The position numbers and the translations under genes are program-made. This document shows, piece by piece, positions 6,871 to 13,006 of a DNA stretch of 18,005 bases. Source of the DNA: an uncultured Clostridia bacterium (GTDB taxonomy: Bacteria; Bacillota; Clostridia; Lachnospirales; Anaerotignaceae). The stretch is taken from assembly GCA_937888765.1 (NCBI GenBank), contig CALASU010000254.1, forward strand, positions 1 to 18,005, written 5' to 3'. The notes under the pieces were generated by a model, which saw only the letters and a program-made list of their open reading frames with translations, searched no databases and had not been told where the DNA came from. Numbering within the stretch: the first letter of the stretch is position 1; each line of letters opens with the position of its first letter.

Positions 6871-6910
6871 TATTTTTATTGAATATGCAGGAAGCTTGCA
6901 AATTCAGCAA

Positions 6911-6962
6911 AAAGCCCGTAATCCTTGAAATATCAAGGCTTGCGGGCTTTCTTCATTTTTAT
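6911..6962 (+). terminator. Terminator after tRNA-Leu
   Basis: An outer stem AAAGCCCG (6911-6918) with CGGGCTTT (6943-6950) and an inner stem CCTTG (6923-6927) with CAAGG (6934-6938), with short bulges between, are followed by CTTCATTTTTATTTT. It lies 40 bases after the tRNA 3' end. Confidence 0.85.
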
Positions 6963-7179
6963 TTTAACGTGTATAAAATACACCTAAATGTGAATTCTAA
7001 CACCAAAAAATGGAAGCGATGCAACTTTCGATGCAACTTTTTTCGGTGCTAATAATGCCGTATAAATACGTAGGAAATCAGCCTTTCCCCCTTCTGAAAA
7101 TAACGGTTTCTGCAAAAAAATAATAGTATGCAACAGAAGCGGTCGGTATACAGTAAAAAGGAGCGGGTTTGATATGCCC
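6963..7179. other. Gene-free tRNA flank, possible integration scar
   Basis: No intact gene is seen between the tRNA-Leu terminator and the transposase remnant. The tandem 12-mer is the only clear structure. In the minus frame ending at 6984 that repeat reads KVASKVAS followed by a short tail, which resembles the repetitive tails seen on some tyrosine integrases, but there is no catalytic domain. From 7041 to 7179 I recognise nothing. Confidence 0.4.
7017..7040 (+). repeat. Perfect tandem duplication of a 12-mer, CGATGCAACTTT x2
   Basis: CGATGCAACTTT occurs at 7017-7028 and again at 7029-7040 with no gap. It lies about 150 bases after the tRNA-Leu 3' end. Short direct repeats of this kind are found as integrase arm sites, or at the 3' ends of integrase genes, beside tRNA attachment sites. 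Confidence 0.8.
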
Positions 7180-7483
7180 CTTGTCAAGTAGACAGGTCAA
7201 ATATCTAAAATGAAGTGCCGAATGATCGTACAGAAATGTGCGGTCATTTTTATGCACACCATTTCTCTTTATATTTCTCAATTCTTTTATTGGGTGGAAT
7301 TGGATATGCGGTCGGATTTTTTGCAGATAAAGCCTCTATTCTTACCTCTGCTGGTATTTTACAATGGTATCTGTCTTGGGGACGTTCCTCGCTGTAAAAT
7401 CTGATATAATCCATTATTGCAAATTTCAAAGAGGATTCATCTGTGATCTTATACATCTGGAATATTTCTGCCACCGCTGCCAT
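7180..7483 (-). mobile_element. Remnant of an IS3-family insertion sequence (right end)
   Basis: Reading on the minus strand, the 3' part of a transposase gene is followed by about 50 bases of noncoding end and then TGACCTGTCTACTTGACAAG (7180-7199 on the plus strand as its complement). That string looks like the terminal inverted repeat of clostridial IS3/IS150-type elements. No matching left end is seen in the next 50 bases, so only the right part survives. The exact outer boundary is a guess. Confidence 0.6.
7250..7483 (-). pseudogene. C-terminal fragment of an IS3-family transposase (OrfB, DDE type)
   Basis: This 77-residue open frame contains IMDYIRFYSEERPQDRYHCK and then PAEVR, the end of the rve integrase core of IS3/IS150-type OrfB (pattern Y-I-x-F-Y-N/S-x-x-R-P-Q, then T/I-P-x-E-V-R). 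It ends in KYKEKWCA, as in clostridial members. Intact OrfB is about 270-300 residues, so roughly three quarters, including the first two catalytic acids, is missing. The preceding in-frame codon run stops at 7502-7504 (TGA) and the methionine at 7483 has no ribosome binding site. The stretch from Met1 to about residue 10 does not fit the family and may be foreign to it. It is a decayed copy and not expected to be active. Confidence 0.75.
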
Positions 7484-7538
7484 ATTCTCTTGAAATTGTA
7501 ATCACAAAACCATTCTTCCTATCTTTTGTCACAGGAAC

Positions 7539-8231
7539 CTATTCCCTTGCTTTTTCCGGTAAGATCCTGTCAGAGATCGGTTTGAACAATCTTTGATAAA
7601 ATTTGATAATGATTCCGACAATCAGTGCTGCGATCAGAGTACCTTCGCGGACACCTACCAATTTATGCATGAACACAAGGGAAATCACTACAGAAATGGC
7701 TGCCATAGAGATATCAGTGATGATTTTTACATTCCCATATTCTTTCCTCGATACAATCGCAATTGCTTTGATAAAAGCATCCCCGGAAAGCATGACAACA
7801 TTTCCCAGAAGTTCCAGATACACCCCAAAAGCAAGGATACAGCAGCCGACAAATAGAAATATAAGCTGCAAAATATAGGAAGTCGGTTCAATACCTTTCA
7901 GAAGGAATAAAGAAAAGTCCGTAAGATAACCAAATGCAAACGCAAGGATTGCCTGCATGATAATTTCAGATATCACTATATCCTTTCGCAGCAGAGCAAT
8001 CTGGACAACGATTTGCACGAAGCATAAAACGATCAGCCAGTTACCCAAAGAGAATTTTGGGATCACCAGTGACATAGTAAACGGGATCGCTGCAACAGGG
8101 GAAGTCCCTAATCCCGCCTTCGTCGTACAAGCAACCCCAAAGGAACATATGAACAGCCCCATCATAAAAATAGCATATCTTCTGCCCAGATACTCTTTAT
8201 CTCCCAGAAAAGTTTTTAATTTCTGATTCAT
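7539..8231 (-). CDS. YczE/YyaS-type integral membrane protein (DUF6198 family)
   Basis: From ATG 8231 the protein has 230 residues. The frame is open from a GTG at 8249, but GGGGTGAGG directly before 8231 supports the ATG. About six hydrophobic segments are visible (near 19-36, 63-82, 90-110, 119-142, 170-188, 198-212). The first is followed by CTTKAGLGTSPVAAIP (35-50), the hallmark of YczE/YitT-like proteins. These are multi-pass membrane proteins of unknown transport function. A marR gene lies 72 bases upstream on the same strand, and the same operator-like palindrome precedes both genes, so it is the likely target of that regulator. Its own promoter is weak (TTTAAT at 8262-8267). No terminator is obvious before the IS remnant. 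Confidence 0.85.
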   Translation of the reverse strand: MNQKLKTFLGDKEYLGRRYAIFMMGLFICSFGVACTTKAGLGTSPVAAIPFTMSLVIPKFSLGNWLIVLCFVQIVVQIALLRKDIVISEIIMQAILAFAFGYLTDFSLFLLKGIEPTSYILQLIFLFVGCCILAFGVYLELLGNVVMLSGDAFIKAIAIVSRKEYGNVKIITDISMAAISVVISLVFMHKLVGVREGTLIAALIVGIIIKFYQRLFKPISDRILPEKARE

Positions 8232-8245
8232 AACCTCACCCCATA

Positions 8246-8265
8246 ACACAACTAGTTGTATATTA
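8246..8265. promoter_or_regulatory. Operator-like palindrome before the YczE-type gene (MarR site 1)
   Basis: ACACAACTAGTTGTATATTA contains the perfect 12-bp palindrome ACAACTAGTTGT (8248-8259). It overlaps the likely -10/+1 region (TTTAAT on the minus strand at 8262-8267) of the membrane protein gene. Nineteen of twenty bases match the site in front of marR, in the same orientation relative to the start codon. Confidence 0.75.
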
Positions 8266-8278
8266 AACGATTGATGAA

Positions 8279-8295
8279 GGACTGTTGAACAGTCC
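8279..8295 (-). terminator. Hairpin between marR and the YczE-type gene
   Basis: GGACTGTT (8279-8286) and AACAGTCC (8288-8295) are perfect inverted halves around one base, directly after the marR stop. The tail on the minus strand (TTCATCAATCG) is not a T-run, so this is a weak terminator or attenuator, or a protein site. It overlaps the place where a -35 box of the downstream gene would lie. Confidence 0.4.
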
Positions 8296-8303
8296 CTCTT
8301 ATT

Positions 8304-8726
8304 CTATTCCATATTCACAGCTGCTTTTTTAATCAACCAAAGCAACTGCTTTTTTTCTTCGTCAGAAAATCCTTCCAGTAGAGCATTTCCTGCTCTGTTA
8401 CCATTTTCTTTCAGCGAAGAATACATGCTCTTTCCTTCTTCCGTCAAAAAGACCGCATTTGCTCTTCCATCGTTTTTTGATACGACTGTATACAAATACT
8501 TTTTTTGTTTTAATCTTTCTACAATATTACGCGCAGCCTGATGTGTGATTTTTAAGTGGTCTTTTAAACCGGATGCTGTTGCTCCTTCATTTGTACCGAA
8601 ATAAAGCATTGTCTCAGATTGCACTGGTGTCAGATTTTTTTGTTCTAAATCAATATCACGCATATAGTTCAGTTGATTTCCAATTTTTAAAATCGTTCTT
8701 TCGATTTCAAATTCAACTTCGTTCAT
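8304..8726 (-). CDS. MarR-family transcriptional regulator
   Basis: From ATG 8726 the protein has 140 residues. The frame is open from a GTG at 8738, but AAGGTGGTG (8735-8743) is the ribosome binding site of the ATG. It has a winged helix-turn-helix over about residues 33-96: helices around TPVQSETMLYF (33-43) and GLKDHLKI (53-60), a recognition helix THQAARNIVERLKQ (61-74), and a wing with the D-x-R signature (NDGRAN, 85-90). Terminal helices form the dimer interface. The family binds palindromes as dimers and releases DNA on binding small phenolic or other ligands. An operator-like palindrome overlaps its own start site and recurs before the downstream membrane protein gene, so autorepression and joint control are likely. 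Confidence 0.92.
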   Translation of the reverse strand: MNEVEFEIERTILKIGNQLNYMRDIDLEQKNLTPVQSETMLYFGTNEGATASGLKDHLKITHQAARNIVERLKQKKYLYTVVSKNDGRANAVFLTEEGKSMYSSLKENGNRAGNALLEGFSDEEKKQLLWLIKKAAVNME

Positions 8727-8742
8727 TTCACACACCACCTTT

Positions 8743-8762
8743 ACACAACTTGTTGTATATTA
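8743..8762. promoter_or_regulatory. Operator-like palindrome before marR (MarR site 2)
   Basis: ACACAACTTGTTGTATATTA, core ACAACTTGTTGT at 8745-8756, is one base different from site 1 (T for A at the centre). It overlaps the -10 box and the expected +1 of marR, an arrangement typical of autorepression. Confidence 0.75.
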
Positions 8763-8787
8763 TACTCTTTTTTGATAATAATTGCAA
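8759..8787 (-). promoter_or_regulatory. marR promoter (TTGCAA-17-TATAAT)
   Basis: On the minus strand, TTGCAA (8782-8787), a 17-base spacer and a perfect TATAAT (8759-8764) precede marR. The operator palindrome begins inside the -10 box and runs downstream. Confidence 0.8.
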
Positions 8788-8789
8788 CC

Positions 8790-8820
8790 AAAAGAAAATG
8801 CTTAGGGTATTCTCCTAAGC
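8790..8820 (-). terminator. Terminator of the minus-strand operon upstream of marR
   Basis: GCTTAGG (8800-8806) and CCTAAGC (8814-8820) form a 7-bp stem. On the minus strand it is followed by ATTTTCTTTT. It would end transcription arriving from the small-gene operon at 8903-10217, just before the marR promoter. Confidence 0.7.
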
Positions 8821-8902
8821 ACCGGCTTTATTTTAAACATTATATTTCGTATATTAAGTTAATACGCTTTCATTCCTCAATATCCAATCAACTGCCAAAC
8901 GA

Positions 8903-9040
8903 TTACAGAATAAGCATATCTATTAATATCAAAGAGTAATGCTTATGTGCTAAATGCTGAAAGAAATAATAGAAAAAAGGCGCAATCAAAGGACATAGTC
9001 CAATCACAAACAGGATTTTCCAGATAACCCCTTTTTTCAT
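8903..9040 (-). CDS. Small hydrophobic membrane peptide, 45 residues
   Basis: Reading the minus strand, an ATG at 9038-9040 opens a 45-codon frame that ends with TAA at 8903-8905. The product starts MKKGVIWKILFVIGLCPLIA and has one strong membrane span (about residues 5-27, with FFYYFF), a polar turn (HLAHKHYS) and a hydrophobic end (LILIDMLIL). AGAGGG lies about 7 bases upstream, a moderate ribosome binding site. It follows the zinc-ribbon gene by 35 bases on the same strand, and a terminator follows it 83 bases later, so it fits as the last gene of that operon. It has no homologue I can name. Coding status is probable, not certain. Confidence 0.45.
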   Translation of the reverse strand: MKKGVIWKILFVIGLCPLIAPFFYYFFQHLAHKHYSLILIDMLIL

Positions 9041-9075
9041 AGGATACCCTCTTCAGCAAAATGTTATTTACCAGA

Positions 9076-9546
9076 TTATTCGCCTAATTTATTATCAAAT
9101 TCGGCGCCATCAAATGAGAAAAATTCTACCTTCCCACATTTTTCACATCTAAATATATTCATCGTTACAGCACCAGACATAAGACGATTCCAATCACTGA
9201 AGAAAAATGTTTCTTCCCCCAGTTTAAATGTTACTGGTCCATAATCCAGCATATTTCCATCACATCTTAAACACTTTAAATCTGTGCGTCTCTGTGCAAT
9301 ATTCTTTTTACGCTCTTCTTCTTTTTCCTGTTTAGCATGATTTATATTATCTAAATAATTTTGCAAATCATCAGCACCATCTGCACGCCCTGTATTTAAA
9401 GCCGCCTCAGCCCTTTCTACAGCTGACAGTGTTTTATACCGGGAGTAACAATCTTTACAAAGAGTTTGCGTTGTATTTCCACAGTTTAATTTCTTTTTAT
9501 TTAACAGGCCTAATTCTATCCCACAAAAAATGCATTTTTCATCCAT
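9076..9546 (-). CDS. Hypothetical protein with two zinc-ribbon clusters
   Basis: This 156-residue soluble protein has Cys groups at both ends. N-terminal: CIFC (Cys5, Cys8), Cys22, then CKDC (Cys30, Cys33), similar to treble-clef or DUF4428-like ribbons that often open with C-x2-C-G. C-terminal: CLRC (Cys92, Cys95) and CEKC (Cys134, Cys137), a classic split zinc ribbon. Between them is a charged helix (KQEKEEERKKNIAQRR, 72-87). A strong AGGAGG lies about 10 bases before the ATG. It has no signal peptide. It sits between the lipoprotein gene with its protease fragment and the small membrane peptide, all on the minus strand. The role is unknown; zinc binding is inferred from Cys spacing. Confidence 0.75.
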   Translation of the reverse strand: MDEKCIFCGIELGLLNKKKLNCGNTTQTLCKDCYSRYKTLSAVERAEAALNTGRADGADDLQNYLDNINHAKQEKEEERKKNIAQRRTDLKCLRCDGNMLDYGPVTFKLGEETFFFSDWNRLMSGAVTMNIFRCEKCGKVEFFSFDGAEFDNKLGE

Positions 9547-9584
9547 ATTAAGGATTCCTCCTCACTTAGTCCTTTCCATTAAAT

Positions 9585-9728
9585 TCAAATTTTTACAACA
9601 CCAAATAGAATAAAACCAACCGTATTTATCGCAAAATTGGCAAACATATGAACAAACCAAGAAGGGTAAATAGTATCATTTAATTCATTATCGTACCATT
9701 CACGGAAATCACATCCTAATTCTTCTGA
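9585..9728 (-). pseudogene. C-terminal fragment of a CPBP-type intramembrane protease
   Basis: Directly after the lipoprotein stop (TAA, 9729-9731) the same frame stays open for 47 codons to TGA at 9585-9587. The product contains DTIYPSWFVHMFANFAINTV and then GFILFG, a hydrophobic segment with H-x3-N (HMFAN). That pattern resembles the last conserved motif of CPBP (Abi/CAAX-like) membrane proteases (S-I-x-P-S-x-x-x-H-x-x-x-N). No start codon with a ribosome binding site precedes it, and the earlier EExxxR and FxxxH motifs are absent. It is best read as the surviving 3' end of a deleted gene now fused behind the lipoprotein gene. Alternatively it is reached by stop-codon readthrough. Confidence 0.5.
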
Positions 9729-10217
9729 TTAAGTATCAAGTTCAGCATAATACAGTTTATCCGCATCTGCATCATAAACTGCAACTGTAAAATTAAAAGA
9801 ACTGCGATCCAAAACTTCGGAGGTGTCAAAAGGATCATTGCTCTCCGAATGACGGTCATAAAAGAAATAATATCCCTCTTCAACCTTGGATATATCATGC
9901 TCCAAGTATGGACCATATGTCATTTCAGGCGTTTCCAGTCCATATAACAATGCTGTTACCGTATCATCCTTTACAGGCAAAGCATGCCATGTATTATCTT
10001 CTTTGATCGTATCTTCAAAGATATCGTCTTCGAATTCAAATTCTATATATCGTTCGCCGTCCCCATGAAAACCGCCATGGTCATCATCCTTGGAAATCAC
10101 TTTCGCAGAGTTTACATCTGCACCAAGTACCATAGAAATATCATCATAGGACTGGCAGGCAGACACCAGTAGAGCCATAGCAACCACTGCAGTCAAACTT
10201 CTGATCATTTTCTTCAT
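9729..10217 (-). CDS. Small predicted lipoprotein of unknown function
   Basis: This is a 162-residue protein with a lipoprotein signal: basic MKKMIR, a hydrophobic stretch (8-18) and lipobox LVSAC with Cys21 as lipidation site, so it should be anchored on the outer face of the cell membrane. The mature part is rich in Asp and Glu (DDDHGG, EFEFEDDIFED) and in Tyr near the end, suggesting a beta-rich fold and perhaps metal binding. I do not recognise a family. GGAGGAA at 10223-10229 gives a strong ribosome binding site, and an extended -10 box lies 30 bases before the ATG. It is the first gene of a small minus-strand operon. The BREX operon upstream is closed off by a terminator. Confidence 0.75.
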   Translation of the reverse strand: MKKMIRSLTAVVAMALLVSACQSYDDISMVLGADVNSAKVISKDDDHGGFHGDGERYIEFEFEDDIFEDTIKEDNTWHALPVKDDTVTALLYGLETPEMTYGPYLEHDISKVEEGYYFFYDRHSESNDPFDTSEVLDRSSFNFTVAVYDADADKLYYAELDT

Positions 10218-10246
10218 GCAAATTCCTCCAATCTATTTCTAAATAG

Positions 10247-10255
10247 ATTATAACA
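10247..10255 (-). promoter_or_regulatory. Extended -10 promoter of the lipoprotein operon
   Basis: On the minus strand the sequence is TGTTATAAT, a perfect TATAAT with the extended TG, 30 bases before the lipoprotein ATG. No good -35 box is seen. Confidence 0.6.
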
Positions 10256-10302
10256 TAGAAATATATTGGGAATTCTTAAGGCTTCCTTACGATTTCAGTC
10301 TA

Positions 10303-10330
10303 TATAAAAAAGCTACCTCTACAGGCAGCT
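10303..10330 (-). terminator. Terminator of the BREX operon
   Basis: On the minus strand AGCTGCCT and AGGTAGCT form an 8-bp stem (10323-10330 with 10311-10318, one G-U pair) with a 4-base loop, followed by TTTTTTATA. It lies about 140 bases after the pglZ stop, so pglZ is the last gene of the transcript. Confidence 0.8.
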
Positions 10331-10472
10331 CCTTTCTGCCAAATATTCAAAGCCGACTTTGTTTCGTTTTCTTCATGCTTTTCAAACTATTCCATCTTCC
10401 AGCCATGATCTCCATGGTAGATCATATATTTTGTCATGCCTGCAGAAATAAACAAGACTAAGATATTCTTTT
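10331..10472. other. Gene-free trailer after pglZ
   Basis: Only a 16-codon minus-strand frame is visible (ATG at 10436-10438, peptide MTKYMIYHGDHGWKME), without a good ribosome binding site. No brxL-like coding sequence is present. It may be the last trace of a lost gene. Confidence 0.4.
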
Positions 10473-12995
10473 TTAAAAACCAAAATCATCCGTAAAAGCA
10501 ATATCCATAATCACTTCATGCCGCAGAACTTCAAGTGCATTATTGTTATCATAAGCTACCAGATAATACTTCTGTTCTTCAGTATATTTCTTATTCTTGA
10601 AAGAGAACCGCAAGCGGAATACACGTTTTGCAGCCTCTTTCTCTTTCTTATCGGCAACGTACAGATGCTCATTAGAGATCTTTTCACCCTTTTCTGTAAT
10701 AAAATAAATTTTATAAGTTGTTTCTTTTACCACATCACTGATAGGCTCTTTCTGTATGAAATCTATTGTTGTGATCAGATTTGTAATTTTATTTGTAATG
10801 CTGATCAGTTCAATCTGTACAGTAGAAACATCCTTATATCCCCGTTCTGTTTTTACCTCAATCAACGGAACCAGCATTTCCTGCGGGGAACATCCACCAT
10901 GTACATAGTTCACACCGGAACCCGGTTTTTTGAAAATATCTGTTCCTACAGGATAAGAGATTACTGTACCCGCATCATTTGTATAGAACTTATTTGCTTT
11001 GATAGAATCAACGCCAACAACACTTACTGCAGCGTCCGCCAAGGTATATCTGCGGCCTACTGTTGCGCCAGAGCTATATACAGAACCAATCTTGTCACTT
11101 TCTTCCAATGCATCCCTCTTATACAGAAAGCCATGATCAGCGGTTACAATAAAATTGGATTTATTCGCACTGGTCAGCCGACGAATCAGATTGTAGATTT
11201 CGTCTACTGCTTCCTCACAAGCATTGAATACCTCATGTTCTGTGCCTGCATCATCGCCTCTGCCATCAATCTGATTATGATAAATATATACAATATCCTG
11301 ATATGCAAAAATATTTTTCAGTTCTGCGATACTGGATGTTTTAATATCCTTGTACCGGATGCATTTACTGTTTGGTTTATACTGCTGCAGAATTGCCTGT
11401 CGCAGTGCTGTTGTTTCTGTTTTCCTGCCATCTGCCAGAACAGAATACGCATTTGTAAGCTTCAGTGTTTTATGCGGCAATAGCGCAGCCATACCATAAG
11501 CGGTAATCGAAGGCAGCATACTTACCATGGGCTTAATCGCTGCCTTGATTTTTTCGTCTGCCTGCAATTTTTCCAGTAAGGATACCCCCACTTCATATCT
11601 GAGTGCATCAGAAATAACGACAATAATCTGTTCCCTGGAAGACTGTACATATTTCTGAATATACTTTCGATAAAAATTCTTTTGTTGATCTATCTGCAAT
11701 ACCGCATATTCCTTCCGGAATAATTCAGTCCAGTTCACGCATACCTTTGCCAGATATTCATTCGTATAAATGTTCTCTATCAATGTTCTAAGCTTACTGA
11801 ACTGAGAAACATCTTCCAGTTTATCCAGATAATAATAGAAATAACGATAATAGCGATCCATATAGCACAGTTTATTCGTGTATTTCTTTACCATATCATT
11901 CAGACTATCGGATTTTTCATAGTGCATATCAGAAATAATATCCCAGGCGTTCTGCAGCACAAAATATTCAGAGCGATAGAACTTTCCGAAATGCCCCTGT
12001 CGACGCATCTTAACTAAATCAGGAATCCTATAGTTATCCAGTTTTGCAGCAACATCTTCCAATTCCAGACGTTCGATCATCCATGTAATCAGAATTTCTT
12101 CTATGCCCGCAAAAATCCGGCAAGATACCAATGCTTCCGCAGGCATCTTTTTAAATTCCGCATCTGCTTTCAGAATATCGTATACTTTTGCAGAAATCTG
12201 GTCGAAGCGTTCACTATACTGCGTATGATTCATCAGGTTGTCCAGAAATGTCAGAATCGTACCGAATTTAAAGCTGACAAAAGGATTCCATGCCACAGGT
12301 ACATCCTCTGTAATCACTTTAGAGGTGTATGTGACAAACAGAGTCAATGTCAGCTTTTCCAGAGTCGGATTTTCATCTGTATAGCCAAATACTTCTTCCA
12401 CTAAACGCCAGAAGTGCCTCAGAAGATTATATTTTTCAAATTCTGCCAGATAAGGGCTTTCCTCCAGATCGTCCAGCAAAATGGTACGAAGCACCTCCTC
12501 AAAAGCAGGTATTTTGCATTTACATACAATACTCATCATTGCAATTTCAATCGTATTTCTGTTGTAAACCTCAAAATCCGTATCATAAAATGCCCTGGTA
12601 CGTTTCTTTTCGCCGAAAAATCGGATATGCTCCTGAATGACCGTTTTACACTGCTCCGGCATATTCAGATCCAGCATCAACAGGGAAACTCTATCTGCAC
12701 AGAATTCCACTGAATATCTGATCGTATCTGCCAGATGATTCTCCTTCAATGCCGGCTTTGGAAACGGAGCATAAATAAGATAGTTGTTCTCTTTGTCTAC
12801 ACACTCCAGAAAATATTTGGTATAAAACTGATTATCCTTTTCCAGATGCAGCACCTTAGCATTCGCCAATTCTAAAGTATCCACATCTTCGATAAATTCA
12901 GCGTTATCATCGTACCAGAAAACGAGTTTTCGCATCTCTCCGGTAAATTCAGTATTCAATTTATCTGCAATTTGCTTTAGGTTAAGTTCAGCCAT
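10473..12995 (-). CDS. pglZ: BREX-1 system phosphatase PglZ (type A)
   Basis: This 840-residue protein has normal length for PglZ-A. The N-terminal half is the helical region typical of the family (KLVFWYDDNAEF at 23-34 is a recognisable start). The alkaline-phosphatase-superfamily domain lies in the second half, with ISDALRYE (Asp463), TADHGFLYKR (Asp620, His621) and the VHGGCSPQE block (His699) as probable metal ligands. PglZ is an essential part of BREX, which distinguishes host from phage DNA by methylation and stops phage replication. It associates with BrxB and PglX. AAAGGTGA lies upstream of the ATG. It starts 11 bases after the pglX stop, so the two are one operon. It is the last gene of the locus here, where brxL would usually follow. 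Confidence 0.96.
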   Translation of the reverse strand: MAELNLKQIADKLNTEFTGEMRKLVFWYDDNAEFIEDVDTLELANAKVLHLEKDNQFYTKYFLECVDKENNYLIYAPFPKPALKENHLADTIRYSVEFCADRVSLLMLDLNMPEQCKTVIQEHIRFFGEKKRTRAFYDTDFEVYNRNTIEIAMMSIVCKCKIPAFEEVLRTILLDDLEESPYLAEFEKYNLLRHFWRLVEEVFGYTDENPTLEKLTLTLFVTYTSKVITEDVPVAWNPFVSFKFGTILTFLDNLMNHTQYSERFDQISAKVYDILKADAEFKKMPAEALVSCRIFAGIEEILITWMIERLELEDVAAKLDNYRIPDLVKMRRQGHFGKFYRSEYFVLQNAWDIISDMHYEKSDSLNDMVKKYTNKLCYMDRYYRYFYYYLDKLEDVSQFSKLRTLIENIYTNEYLAKVCVNWTELFRKEYAVLQIDQQKNFYRKYIQKYVQSSREQIIVVISDALRYEVGVSLLEKLQADEKIKAAIKPMVSMLPSITAYGMAALLPHKTLKLTNAYSVLADGRKTETTALRQAILQQYKPNSKCIRYKDIKTSSIAELKNIFAYQDIVYIYHNQIDGRGDDAGTEHEVFNACEEAVDEIYNLIRRLTSANKSNFIVTADHGFLYKRDALEESDKIGSVYSSGATVGRRYTLADAAVSVVGVDSIKANKFYTNDAGTVISYPVGTDIFKKPGSGVNYVHGGCSPQEMLVPLIEVKTERGYKDVSTVQIELISITNKITNLITTIDFIQKEPISDVVKETTYKIYFITEKGEKISNEHLYVADKKEKEAAKRVFRLRFSFKNKKYTEEQKYYLVAYDNNNALEVLRHEVIMDIAFTDDFGF

Positions 12996-13006
12996 AAAAT
13001 CACCTT

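Noticed and set aside
6710..6910. Minus-strand frame containing VGLEPTRCHQRQ-like sequence
   Set aside because: This is a well-known false protein produced by translating the antisense of a tRNA-Leu gene.
10518..11483. Plus-strand frame of 321 codons opposite pglZ
   Set aside because: Antisense shadow of a gene with clear phosphatase motifs. No domain seen in it.
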